Positions 33,964 to 42,639 of a stretch of DNA of 64,000 bases are shown here, in pieces. Made by a program: the position numbers and the translations under genes. This DNA comes from Bacteroidota bacterium (GTDB lineage Bacteria; Bacteroidota; Bacteroidia; Chitinophagales; Saprospiraceae), in assembly GCA_963169325.1 (NCBI GenBank), contig CAUJEY010000093.1, positions 1 through 64,000 of the forward strand. Direction: 5' to 3'. Numbering within the stretch: position 1 is the stretch's first letter; each line of letters begins with the position of its first letter. The notes below the pieces were generated by a model. That model ran no database searches. It worked only from the letters and a program-made list of their open reading frames with translations, and was not told where the DNA came from.

Positions 33964-34905
33964 TTAACTTGAGGCCAACTCCCCCAAAATATTCCGCTCA
34001 ATCCGCTCCAGCGGGTTTTCCGATTCGTCCTTAACAAAGCGCATCCCGGTCACCATTTCGTATAGTTCGATATATCTCTCCGAGATTTCCTGTACGAACG
34101 CATCCGGCATATCCGGCATTTTTTGCCCGTCTTTGCCCTGGAACCCGTTGGCCATGAGCCATTCCCGTACAAACTCTTTGCTGAGTTGGCGTTGTTTTTC
34201 GCCGCGAGCCTGTCGCCCGGCATATCCGTCGGCATAGAAGTAACGCGAGCTGTCGGGCGTATGAATTTCATCCATGAGCAGAATTTGACCGGCTTTTTTG
34301 CCGAACTCATACTTGGTATCTACCAGGATAAGTCCCTGCCGGGCGGCCATTTCGGTACCCCGGCGAAACAGGGCGCGGGTGTAGGCTTCCATTTGTTCGT
34401 AATCGGCCCGGCTAACCAGCCCGCGTGCCAGGATTTCCTCCCGGGAAATATCTTCGTCGTGGCCTTCGTCGGCTTTCGTGGTTGGGGTAATGATCGGTTC
34501 CGGGAACGGGTCGTTCTCGCGCAAACCTTCCGGCAGGGCCACGCCGCACAAAATACGGCCACCGGCGGCATAAGTGCGGGCAGCGTGACCGGCAAGGTAG
34601 CCGCGAATAACCATTTCTACCCGCACGGGTTCGCAGCGATGCCCGATGGCCACATTGGGATCGGGTGCGGCCATGAGCCAGTTCGGGCAGATATCGCGGG
34701 TAGCGTTGAGAAAATAGGCGGCTATTTGGTTCAGCACGGCGCCTTTGTACGGAATAGCCCGGGGCAGGATGTGATCGAAGGCCGAGATGCGGTCGCTGGC
34801 TACCATCACCAGCCGGTCGCCGACGGTGTACACATCACGGACTTTGCCGCGGTAAAAAGCCGTTTGGCCGGGCAGTTGGAAATTCGTTTCGCGGATTGCT
34901 GGCAT
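33964..34905 (-). CDS. purC: Phosphoribosylaminoimidazole-succinocarboxamide synthase PurC
   Basis: Condenses CAIR with aspartate using ATP (SAICAR synthase) in purine synthesis. From ATG 34905 the protein is 313 residues and starts [14 protein letters not shown], matching the Bacteroidota long form. Motifs include [51 protein letters not shown] and [13 protein letters not shown]. An alternative ATG at 34956 overlaps the upstream gene's stop (ATGA), but it would add only a translated simple repeat, so the shorter form is preferred. The gene lies behind a small membrane-protein gene on the same strand. Confidence 0.95.
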   Translation of the reverse strand: MPAIRETNFQLPGQTAFYRGKVRDVYTVGDRLVMVASDRISAFDHILPRAIPYKGAVLNQIAAYFLNATRDICPNWLMAAPDPNVAIGHRCEPVRVEMVIRGYLAGHAARTYAAGGRILCGVALPEGLRENDPFPEPIITPTTKADEGHDEDISREEILARGLVSRADYEQMEAYTRALFRRGTEMAARQGLILVDTKYEFGKKAGQILLMDEIHTPDSSRYFYADGYAGRQARGEKQRQLSKEFVREWLMANGFQGKDGQKMPDMPDAFVQEISERYIELYEMVTGMRFVKDESENPLERIERNILGELASS

Positions 34906-34908
34906 GGG

Positions 34909-34950
34909 AAGTTTGAAGTTCAAAGTTTGAAGTTCGAAGTTTGAAGTTGG
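34909..34950. repeat. GAAGTTTGAAGTTC-type simple repeat before purC
   Basis: About three imperfect copies of AAGTTTGAAGTTC lie directly before the preferred purC start and would be translated as [12 protein letters not shown] if the longer start were used. It looks like slippage-derived spacer. Confidence 0.6.
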
Positions 34951-34952
34951 GG

Positions 34953-35117
34953 TCATTTAATTTCTTCGTAATCAATGTAGTCGCCGTGGCGGTCAAAACG
35001 GTTTTTATCCGATGGCGGCGGCGTCGGCGGCGGACCCTGTTGCACCCTGAAATACGGGCGCAGGGCCTGAATCAACCAAAGAATTGCGAGTAGGGTGAAG
35101 AGCCATTTTAGCAACAT
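34953..35117 (-). CDS. Small proline-rich membrane protein, DUF4834-like
   Basis: A 54-residue protein read from ATG 35117. It has one transmembrane helix ([20 protein letters not shown]), then YFRVQQ, a polyproline stretch [10 protein letters not shown] and an acidic-aromatic tail [13 protein letters not shown]. This layout (short N-terminal helix, proline linker, DYIDYEEIK end) matches a small conserved Bacteroidota protein family annotated DUF4834, of unknown function. Its TGA stop overlaps an ATG (34956) in frame with purC. The tail motif and start context make it a real gene despite its length. Confidence 0.75.
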   Translation of the reverse strand: MLLKWLFTLLAILWLIQALRPYFRVQQGPPPTPPPSDKNRFDRHGDYIDYEEIK

Positions 35118-35168
35118 AATCAAACAAATTGACAGTCAATGCTTACAATCGTATTCCTTTTGGGTTTT

Positions 35169-36077
35169 TTATAGCGTTGCGCGGTCAGCCGCCCGTTTTT
35201 CCACCCATTTTTTCAAAAAGGGGTGCCCAAAAACAGCGACTAAAATTATGGCAACGCCAATGTAGAAACCCGGTCCGAGGTCTTTGTCCTCGCGGAATAT
35301 TATTCCGGCCAATAAAACGCCATATACCGGTTCGAGGTTTATGGTCAGGTTGGTGGCAAAGGCAGAAATATACCGCATGGCCTGCAAAGTAAGGTAATAC
35401 GGCAGGAGTGTGCAAACCAAAGCCAGAATAAGCATCCAAAGCCAGTCCCAGGATTGCGGCGCCACTTGCAAATCCGGATCAAGGCCAAGTGCGAAAGGCA
35501 GGGCCAGCGAGGTGACAACCAATCCGCCAAAAAGTTCCACAAAACTCATGGCCAGGGGCGGCGGAGGCCCGGCATCGATGATCCGTTTGTTCAGCGCCGT
35601 AAAAACGGCGGCCAGAAGGGCGCCCACGATACCGGCGGCAAAGCCCAGTCGCATCGACCAGTCGATATTACCCACTACCAGGGCCATGCCCGGAAGGATC
35701 AGGATGCCCAGGGCCAGTTCGTACCACTTGATTTTCTGGCGCATCAGCAGCGGTTCGGTGAGGGCGGCAAAAAAGGAGGTGGTGGCCATCGTGGTCACGG
35801 CAATGGAGGCGTTGGAGAGTTTGATGGCGCCGTAAAAGAACAACCAGTGTACCCCCACTATCGCGCCGACGCCCAGCATTTGCCAAAAAACGCGCCGGGT
35901 CATACCGCGCAATTGTGCCCTGGGCAACACGAACCACAGCGTAAGGGAACACAACAGCACCCGCCACCAAACGAGCGGCAACGCCTGCAGGGTGATGAGT
36001 TTGCCTAAAATGGCCGTAAATCCCCATAAAAACACGCAAAAATGCAAATTCAGGTAAGCGCGTAACTTATCGTTCAT
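35169..36077 (-). CDS. EamA/DMT-family transporter
   Basis: A 302-residue polytopic protein with about ten transmembrane helices arranged as two EamA repeats. The first repeat begins near LHFCVFLWGFTAILGKLI and the second near LAMSFVELFGG. The LEPVYGVLLAGIIFRED motif before the last helix pair is characteristic of RhaT/YddG-like drug/metabolite exporters. The substrate is unknown; such proteins often export amino acids or nucleotide-type metabolites. It lies on the same strand as the DUF4834-like gene with a 51-bp gap and may start that transcription unit with purC. Confidence 0.9.
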   Translation of the reverse strand: MNDKLRAYLNLHFCVFLWGFTAILGKLITLQALPLVWWRVLLCSLTLWFVLPRAQLRGMTRRVFWQMLGVGAIVGVHWLFFYGAIKLSNASIAVTTMATTSFFAALTEPLLMRQKIKWYELALGILILPGMALVVGNIDWSMRLGFAAGIVGALLAAVFTALNKRIIDAGPPPPLAMSFVELFGGLVVTSLALPFALGLDPDLQVAPQSWDWLWMLILALVCTLLPYYLTLQAMRYISAFATNLTINLEPVYGVLLAGIIFREDKDLGPGFYIGVAIILVAVFGHPFLKKWVEKRAADRATL

Positions 36078-36202
36078 GTCGGGGGCAAAAGTAGGGGCTT
36101 TGTTTAGACTTCTTCCAAATTTTGTGCTGCACCAGTGGTTGACATAGGGGTGACAGTGCCCGAAATGCGACCCTGTACATTTGTGCCGCGTCTAAAAGCG
36201 TT

Positions 36203-36235
36203 ATTCACCGAGTGACTTGAAGTCATCCGGTGAAT
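36203..36235. repeat. Palindromic hairpin, second copy
   Basis: ATTCACCGAGTGACT and AGTCATCCGGTGAAT pair with one mismatch. It is nearly the same sequence as the hairpin at 19241-19273 and lies between divergently transcribed eamA and hemA, where it cannot serve as a 3' terminator for either. Confidence 0.6.
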
Positions 36236-36292
36236 ATGTCATAAGTACCTGGGCCAAATACCTAAATTCATCAAGTACCAATTTTTCCCGTC

Positions 36293-37558
36293 ATGTTGGA
36301 TGGATACCACCTGTTAACTTTAACCCACCGCCAGGCCGCGCTCGAATCGATCGGCCAGACGATTATCCGGGACGACGAACCGGCTGCCGTTTTACAGCAC
36401 CTGAAGGCACGCTTCGGTTGGGAAGAATTGTTGTACTTGCCCACCTGCAACCGGGTAGTATATCTGTTTTACAGCCGGCGGCCCCAAAGCGACCAACTCG
36501 CCGGCGAGGTACTTGCCGCGCTTCGTCCGGATCTGCCCGCCGATACAATCAACGACCTGGCCCTAAAAATGCGCCTGCTCCGGGGCGCCGATGCTATCCG
36601 GCACCTGCTCGAAGTGGCCGCTTCGATGGACAGCCTTGTGGTGGGCGAACGGGAAATTATCCGCCAGCTGCGCGAAGCATTCGACCGCTGCCGCGATTGG
36701 GGGCTCACCGGCGATCATCTGCGTCTGCTGCTGCGTTTTACCGTAGAAACAGCCAAAGAAGTGTACACCGCCACCGGTATCGGCGAAAAAGCCCTGTCGG
36801 TTGTCGCCCTGGCTTTTCAGCAAATGTTGAAAACAGGGCTGCACCCCAGCGCCCGTATCCTGCTGATTGGCGCCGGGCAAACCAACACCCTGGTGGCTAA
36901 ATTTTTATTCAAATACGGTTTCCAGAACGTCACGGTGTTCAACCGGACTTTAGCCAAAGCGCAGGCCATTGCCGAATACCTCGAGGGCAGCGCCTTGCCG
37001 CTCAGTGCCCTGGAACATTACACCGGCGGCTTCGATGCCATCATCGTATGTACCGGCGCCACCGAACCGGTCATTACCCCGGCTTTGTATCACAAACTGT
37101 TGGCCGCTGAATCCAACTCCAAAGTAATAGTAGACCTCTCCGTTCCGAATAACGTGGATGCGCGTATTCCACGCACGTTTCCGGTTCAATATATTGAAAT
37201 CGAAGGGCTGCGCGAAGTAGCCCGCGAGAACCTGGCATACCGGGAGGAGGAACGCAAAAAAGCGGAAGCGCTCATCACCGTCAAAGTGCGTGCGTACCGC
37301 GAACAATGGCACCAACGCCAGGTGGAACGCGCACTGCTGCCCATGGTAGACGACGTGCGCATCGCCAAAGAACGCGCCATTACCGAAATATTTGCCAAAG
37401 AACTCGCCCAACTTGATCCTGCTGCGCAAGATGTAGCGCTACGTATGCTGGACTATTTAGAGAAAAAAAGCGTGGCGACGGCGATGCGGACGATGAAGGA
37501 AATTGCGGAGCGTGCGGGGCGGCAGGTGACAGCCGGCGCAGAAAAAGTAAAGGCTTGA
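36293..37558 (+). CDS. hemA: Glutamyl-tRNA reductase HemA
   Basis: A 421-residue enzyme that reduces Glu-tRNA to glutamate-1-semialdehyde, the first step of C5 haem synthesis. The catalytic Cys is C52 in LPTCNRVVYL; LTHRQA near residue 12 and MDSLVVGEREI near 105-115 are family hallmarks. The NADPH motif is ILLIGAGQTN (about 184-193) and the C-terminal dimerisation helices follow after about 315. The start at ATG 36293 gives MLDGYHLLTLTHR as expected. Upstream sequence holds only a palindromic repeat. The haem supply would matter for the multihaem cytochromes but the loci are not linked. Confidence 0.95.
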   Translation: MLDGYHLLTLTHRQAALESIGQTIIRDDEPAAVLQHLKARFGWEELLYLPTCNRVVYLFYSRRPQSDQLAGEVLAALRPDLPADTINDLALKMRLLRGADAIRHLLEVAASMDSLVVGEREIIRQLREAFDRCRDWGLTGDHLRLLLRFTVETAKEVYTATGIGEKALSVVALAFQQMLKTGLHPSARILLIGAGQTNTLVAKFLFKYGFQNVTVFNRTLAKAQAIAEYLEGSALPLSALEHYTGGFDAIIVCTGATEPVITPALYHKLLAAESNSKVIVDLSVPNNVDARIPRTFPVQYIEIEGLREVARENLAYREEERKKAEALITVKVRAYREQWHQRQVERALLPMVDDVRIAKERAITEIFAKELAQLDPAAQDVALRMLDYLEKKSVATAMRTMKEIAERAGRQVTAGAEKVKA

Positions 37559-37617
37559 TATATCTATTCTAGGTTGGGAATACCTTTACGTAAAATGCTG
37601 CCCGCTGCAATACGCAC

Positions 37618-40600
37618 TTATGGCAGCATGTACAGGGTATCATTAGCCGCGATTCTATAAGCGTGCAACGACTGATCCGCCGGAATCTCCGTTAGCAGAT
37701 CGTTTTTCACTAATCGGTAATAAATTGCCTGCCCGTTTTCATTTGTGCGGAGCGCATAATTTGCATTAATTATCTCATCTATGAATTCGCGCGCCGTGGT
37801 GAACAACGGTACCTCAACGTCGAACTCATCTCCTTTGGGCATGACTTTTAATACAATCGCCACGACATCATGCGCGGCATGGGAATATGTTTGATAGGGA
37901 GAAGAGTCCGCCCCAACGGTAATGACCGGGGGCTTTCCCCGCTCGTTCGGCAGGTCCGGTAGTTCAATTTCCGGGCGGCTTGGGCCGAAAATATTTTTAA
38001 GCCTTTTATTCAAACCGGCAATCATATTGGAGATGGGCGACTTTTGTTTCCCGGGCGGCAGCGGCGGCATGCCTGGTCCTCCTGCTACCAGTTTTGGAAC
38101 AAAGTAAATCACTTCGCCATCCATAATACCTAATTCAAACAAGGACTTTTCTTCTGCAATTTTCAAGTTACTTCGGGCGCCGATCAATTCATAAACATAA
38201 GGATTGCCTGCTGGATCAGCTTTCGGCGCAACCGCTGTTTCTAATAATTCGGAAATAAATTGAGCGCCCGTTGTATATGCCGGTAATTCAATGTCAAACT
38301 CGTCGCCTTTTGGCATGGTACGAACAACAAGCGTCATAAGAGCGCTAGGGGTGCTCACGGCTTTAAGTGGCCGGTCAGAAATACCGCCCGCTACTAGTTT
38401 TGGAACGAAATAGACCACATCGCCATTCATTACCCCCGATTCATACAGTGTTTTTTCTGTCTCAATTTTCAGATTCAACCGCATACTGATCAGTTCATAC
38501 GCATAAGGATTACCTTCAGGATCAGACTTGGGGGCTACCGATGCATGAAGCAGTTCCGTTATTATTTCCGCGCCAGTTGAGGAATCCGGCAACTCTACGT
38601 CCAACTCATCGCCATTCGGCATTACGCGAATAACAATAGTTATCACCTCATTGGGGGCGTTTGGTTTTGTAAGAGACCCTCCTCCCGCAATCAATTTAGG
38701 TATGAAATAGATAGTTTCTCCATCCCGAATGCCCAAGTCATACAGGGTTTTATGCGCTTCAATTCTCTTGTTTGAAAACTTACTGAACAATTCGTAAATA
38801 TACGGAATGCCATCCGGAGCTCTATAGGGGGCAAGGTTTTTATTAAGCAGGGTTTCAATTATTTCCTTTCCGGTTGAAAATGCCGGCAATACAACATCAA
38901 CTTCATTCCCTGCGGGCATCACTCTGATGGTAATATTTAGATCACGCGGAATGGTTTTTAGAAAATCAGGGCTGGAAAAGACTACGCTTGCTATTTTTCT
39001 GTACCGTTCTTGCAATTCAGGATGTACGGCGCTTTCTATACGTTCGGTCAGAAATTGCCTGAACTGCGTGCCGGAAGGATCATTTGCCAGGCTAGTTTGC
39101 GACAACCGATTATACAGATTCTCCAGCAGGTCGGTGTATTCGGGGCTTTCCGTTTCCAGAAAACGTTCGGCAAAGTGGTCTGCGCATTGTTCCAACGTGG
39201 CCTGGTCTTGTACATTTTCAATTTCTGAGGGCTCCAGGTCTACACGGTAGCGCAGTTTCTGGTCGAGAGAGAGGGGGGCGGTGTTTTCAGGCGAGAGGAG
39301 GTAGTTGGCCGTACGCCGGAGACGTGCATTATTCTCCTGGTCGAACATTAAAACCAGGTTGCCATCCGGAGAAAGACATGGCTGAGTGGCTTCAAAACGC
39401 TGGACAACATGACCTTGAAAGTCGGCAAAGAGTGCACCAGAATTGTTTGACAGGAAGATGAGATTACCATCAGATGAAATATACTGCGGCACTATCGATG
39501 GGTTCGGATTCGGAAATTCTGATACTTTTCTGCCTTGAAAATCCAGAATATAAATCTTATAAAGAGATGAAACAGCAATGCGCGCGCCCTCGGCAAAAAA
39601 ACACGCTGAATGCACCAAGGTATCGTTCGCTTCAATTTCAAAAGACCATTGTACGACACCTTTAAGATCAAACAAAGTGATGATACCCCAGAAGCCTATT
39701 AATATAAGTTTTCCATCGGGGGAAAATGATACCAATTGTACCGTAGGCCTTACTGTGTCGCTTTGTAAATCCAACACTTTATTGCCGGACAAATCCCACA
39801 TGATGACAGCCCCGAAATGGTATCCGATTAGTACTCGTTTGCTATCGGGAGAAAAGCAAGATGTTTTTATAGCACCTTCAAAATAATGAAGTAATTCCCC
39901 TTTTATGTTCCAAATCTGCCCACCGGTTTCTTGGCTGCTACCCGTCTGCCAGGTTAAAACCAGTTGTCCGTCGGGAGAAAAACAGGCCGAATCGTGGATT
40001 CCTTTAACCCCATCAAACCGAAGTATTTTCTCCCCCTTCAGGTTCCAGATTTCCGCAAATCCATCATAATAAGAAGTCAGAAAGCAGCTGTTATCGGGGG
40101 TAAAACACGAAGCTAAAACATCTCCATTAACCTGAAAGCCAGTTACCGGAATTTCGCTTCCTTGTGTTTCCCAAAGGAGGCGTTTACCGGAATCGGAAAG
40201 CATATATTTTCCGTCAGGCGAAAAGCACAGGTTGGTGAACTTAGTTTCATTGTACCGATCAAACCGGCCTGTTTCTTTTCCTTCCCAATTCCAACAATAA
40301 ATGGTTCCATCTGCCGATCCGGTGTAAAACCCTGAACCATCCGGGAAAATATGCACAGATAAAATTCTATTAACATTCAACACAAAACGCCATTGTTCGT
40401 CCCACTTCCAATCCCAGATAAAGCACTTCCCATCTTTCTGTGATATGCCAAGAACAAGGCTGCCATTGGGAGAAAAATGCAAGAAGTCAACATGATGATC
40501 ATGCCCAGAAAACGTCCTGATACTATTTTCCTTTAAATCGTACAATGAAACTACTCCTTCAAAGGCATCTAATCTGAATATAAACCGGTTGCCATCTGGT

Positions 40601-42627
40601 GAAAATGCGATTGGGACATAGCCGGAGGAACTTTCAAGATCGAAGGACAACCAGTTTTCACCGTCTATATTCCAAATTTTTACCGTAAGGTCCTGCGATG
40701 CGGTGAGTATGTATTTGCCGTTGGGCGAGAAACATGCGGATGAAATTCTGTCTGTATGTCCCTCAAGCCGCGCTAATTCGTTTCCGGACAAATCCCACAA
40801 CCAAACCGTTTTTTTAGGATCAGGACATGCCCCTATCGTGAGGATTTTTGTCCCATCCGGTGAAAAACAAACAAAGTCGACGTGTTTAACTTCGCTCTGA
40901 AATTCCTGTACAAGCGCTCCTTGCAGGGTCCAAATTTGAACAAGACCAGTATCTGCCCATCTAATAAATCGCCGGCTGTCCGGTGAAAAATTCACGGCCG
41001 CTTTAACGTATTGTCCGGGAAATAAAACCAGCTTTACAAACGCCGCCTTCGGATCGCTCAAAATATCGCACAATACTCCCGCAGATTCACTTGTCGGCAG
41101 GGTTTTATACGCCGCCTCGGCCAGCCGGACTGCCAGCGTCGGGTCCTTCTGGTGCCAGGTGCGCGCATGCGCTACCAGCATCGCCATCTTCGCTTCCTTC
41201 GTACGCCTACGGGCCAATGCCAGGGCGCGTTTGGCTTCAACGCGTAGTTTTTCGGCTTCCTCCCTGCGACGGCTTTCTTCACCGGCACGCGCTTCGGCTT
41301 CTTTTGCCCGGCGATTCAGTTCCGCCCGTTCTTCCTCGGCTTTTCTGCTTTGCCGGGCTTTCAGGATGGGCGCTATGAGGGTATCGTGACTGATTTCGTA
41401 ATTAAATGTGCCCACGGTATTGGCTTCTTTGCGCAGCAAATAGGTTTGTTCCAGGCGGAGCAAAAGTTCTTTCGTGACGCCTTTGCTGCCGTAAGTTTGG
41501 ACCAGTTCGCCGGGATCTTTGCTCAGGCGTCGGAATTCTCCGCTCGTTTCATTGACGAATAAAAGCCCTTCTTCCATCACCAGGCGGGCAGGCAAGCGGT
41601 CGATAAAAGGCAGTTCGTCAATTTTGCTTTTGTAGTATGCTTCGTAAACGGTATGGAAATCGGGGGGCAGGTCGTCCTGGCTGACATCGGGCACGCCGTC
41701 GCCCGTGCGGTCGGGCACATGGCCTTCGGCTACTTGTTTTTCCACATACTGGCAAACGATCTGCAGCAAGAAAGCCTCCACACCGGTGGAAATGCCCTGC
41801 CCGCCGTCGGAAAGGTTCGTCAGTAAAAAGTCGAGGGCCTCTGGTGTATAATCGAATCTTTCGGAAATAAAGTCGTGCCCCTGGTAATTACGTGACAAGC
41901 CGGCCGGTTCCACGATGGCGTCCTTCGCTTGTTCGGGCGTCAAAGCGCGCAGTTCGAAGCGTTTATGCAAAATAGCCGGAAGTTGATCTTTCAGGCGGTC
42001 GAGAAAATGCATGCGGTCGGAGCGGATTGCGAACACCGCGCGCACATCCATTGGCGACATCAACCGGCGACGATTAGTTTTGTCTAAGGTTCGGGAACTG
42101 TCGAACAAGTCGTCGGGCAAGTCTTCATAAAGCAACTGCGCCAACCCACGTTTGAATGCCTCCTGCTGATCCTCCGGGTAGGTAAACAACTCTTCAAACT
42201 GGTCAAAAATCAGGAGACATTGCAACGACTGGTTCTCTTGTTGCCGGCGCTTGAACGCGGCCCAAAGGGACTGCCTGCTGTCCAGGGTATCTATGAAAGC
42301 CATGTCGGGGTTGGGCTCCAGACTTTCATCTAATCGCCGACGTACCTGTTCCAGCGGGTGGAGGCTGTAACCAAGGGTGTAGGGGCCGAACCGAACCTGT
42401 ATGGGTAAAAAGAATTTTGCATTTCCGGGCCTCGATTCCTGCAAGCGGGGAATGATGCCGGCATTCAGCAGCGAACTTTTGCCATAACCCGATTTGCCAA
42501 ACAAAACAACCAGTTTTTCCAGCAACACCAGGTCATACAAATCGGCAATATCCCGGTCGCGCCCGAAAAAGCGGTAAGCATCTTCAGATTCGAATTGTTG
42601 AACACCGGGATAGCGGTAGCGAAGCAT
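37618..42627 (-). CDS. STAND NTPase with WD40 propellers and four ubiquitin-like repeats
   Basis: A 1669-residue multidomain protein. The N-terminal nSTAND-type NTPase has RYPGVQQFESEDAYRFFGRD, Walker A GKSGYGKSS (44-52), Walker B LLIFDQFEE (138-146) and a winged-helix-like tail (to about 420). A charged coiled coil (about 420-490) and a short helical sensor segment follow. WD40 repeats (at least ten, with SPDGxxxLT...xxWD) fill about 540-1165. After a helical linker (about 1165-1240) come four beta-grasp ubiquitin-like domains, each starting near V-x-P-x-G-x-E/N; the first three end PKLIAGG or PKLVAGG. STAND-WD40 proteins act as oligomerising sensors in conflict systems. The SIR2-like gene lies 12 bp upstream in the same operon. 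Confidence 0.85.
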   Translation of the reverse strand: MLRYRYPGVQQFESEDAYRFFGRDRDIADLYDLVLLEKLVVLFGKSGYGKSSLLNAGIIPRLQESRPGNAKFFLPIQVRFGPYTLGYSLHPLEQVRRRLDESLEPNPDMAFIDTLDSRQSLWAAFKRRQQENQSLQCLLIFDQFEELFTYPEDQQEAFKRGLAQLLYEDLPDDLFDSSRTLDKTNRRRLMSPMDVRAVFAIRSDRMHFLDRLKDQLPAILHKRFELRALTPEQAKDAIVEPAGLSRNYQGHDFISERFDYTPEALDFLLTNLSDGGQGISTGVEAFLLQIVCQYVEKQVAEGHVPDRTGDGVPDVSQDDLPPDFHTVYEAYYKSKIDELPFIDRLPARLVMEEGLLFVNETSGEFRRLSKDPGELVQTYGSKGVTKELLLRLEQTYLLRKEANTVGTFNYEISHDTLIAPILKARQSRKAEEERAELNRRAKEAEARAGEESRRREEAEKLRVEAKRALALARRRTKEAKMAMLVAHARTWHQKDPTLAVRLAEAAYKTLPTSESAGVLCDILSDPKAAFVKLVLFPGQYVKAAVNFSPDSRRFIRWADTGLVQIWTLQGALVQEFQSEVKHVDFVCFSPDGTKILTIGACPDPKKTVWLWDLSGNELARLEGHTDRISSACFSPNGKYILTASQDLTVKIWNIDGENWLSFDLESSSGYVPIAFSPDGNRFIFRLDAFEGVVSLYDLKENSIRTFSGHDHHVDFLHFSPNGSLVLGISQKDGKCFIWDWKWDEQWRFVLNVNRILSVHIFPDGSGFYTGSADGTIYCWNWEGKETGRFDRYNETKFTNLCFSPDGKYMLSDSGKRLLWETQGSEIPVTGFQVNGDVLASCFTPDNSCFLTSYYDGFAEIWNLKGEKILRFDGVKGIHDSACFSPDGQLVLTWQTGSSQETGGQIWNIKGELLHYFEGAIKTSCFSPDSKRVLIGYHFGAVIMWDLSGNKVLDLQSDTVRPTVQLVSFSPDGKLILIGFWGIITLFDLKGVVQWSFEIEANDTLVHSACFFAEGARIAVSSLYKIYILDFQGRKVSEFPNPNPSIVPQYISSDGNLIFLSNNSGALFADFQGHVVQRFEATQPCLSPDGNLVLMFDQENNARLRRTANYLLSPENTAPLSLDQKLRYRVDLEPSEIENVQDQATLEQCADHFAERFLETESPEYTDLLENLYNRLSQTSLANDPSGTQFRQFLTERIESAVHPELQERYRKIASVVFSSPDFLKTIPRDLNITIRVMPAGNEVDVVLPAFSTGKEIIETLLNKNLAPYRAPDGIPYIYELFSKFSNKRIEAHKTLYDLGIRDGETIYFIPKLIAGGGSLTKPNAPNEVITIVIRVMPNGDELDVELPDSSTGAEIITELLHASVAPKSDPEGNPYAYELISMRLNLKIETEKTLYESGVMNGDVVYFVPKLVAGGISDRPLKAVSTPSALMTLVVRTMPKGDEFDIELPAYTTGAQFISELLETAVAPKADPAGNPYVYELIGARSNLKIAEEKSLFELGIMDGEVIYFVPKLVAGGPGMPPLPPGKQKSPISNMIAGLNKRLKNIFGPSRPEIELPDLPNERGKPPVITVGADSSPYQTYSHAAHDVVAIVLKVMPKGDEFDVEVPLFTTAREFIDEIINANYALRTNENGQAIYYRLVKNDLLTEIPADQSLHAYRIAANDTLYMLP

Positions 42628-42639
42628 GGAGCGGCTGAT

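Noticed and set aside
34906-34956. Longer purC start (ATGA overlap with the small gene).
   Set aside because: It would add only translated simple repeat before the conserved PurC N-terminus; the family start is at 34905.
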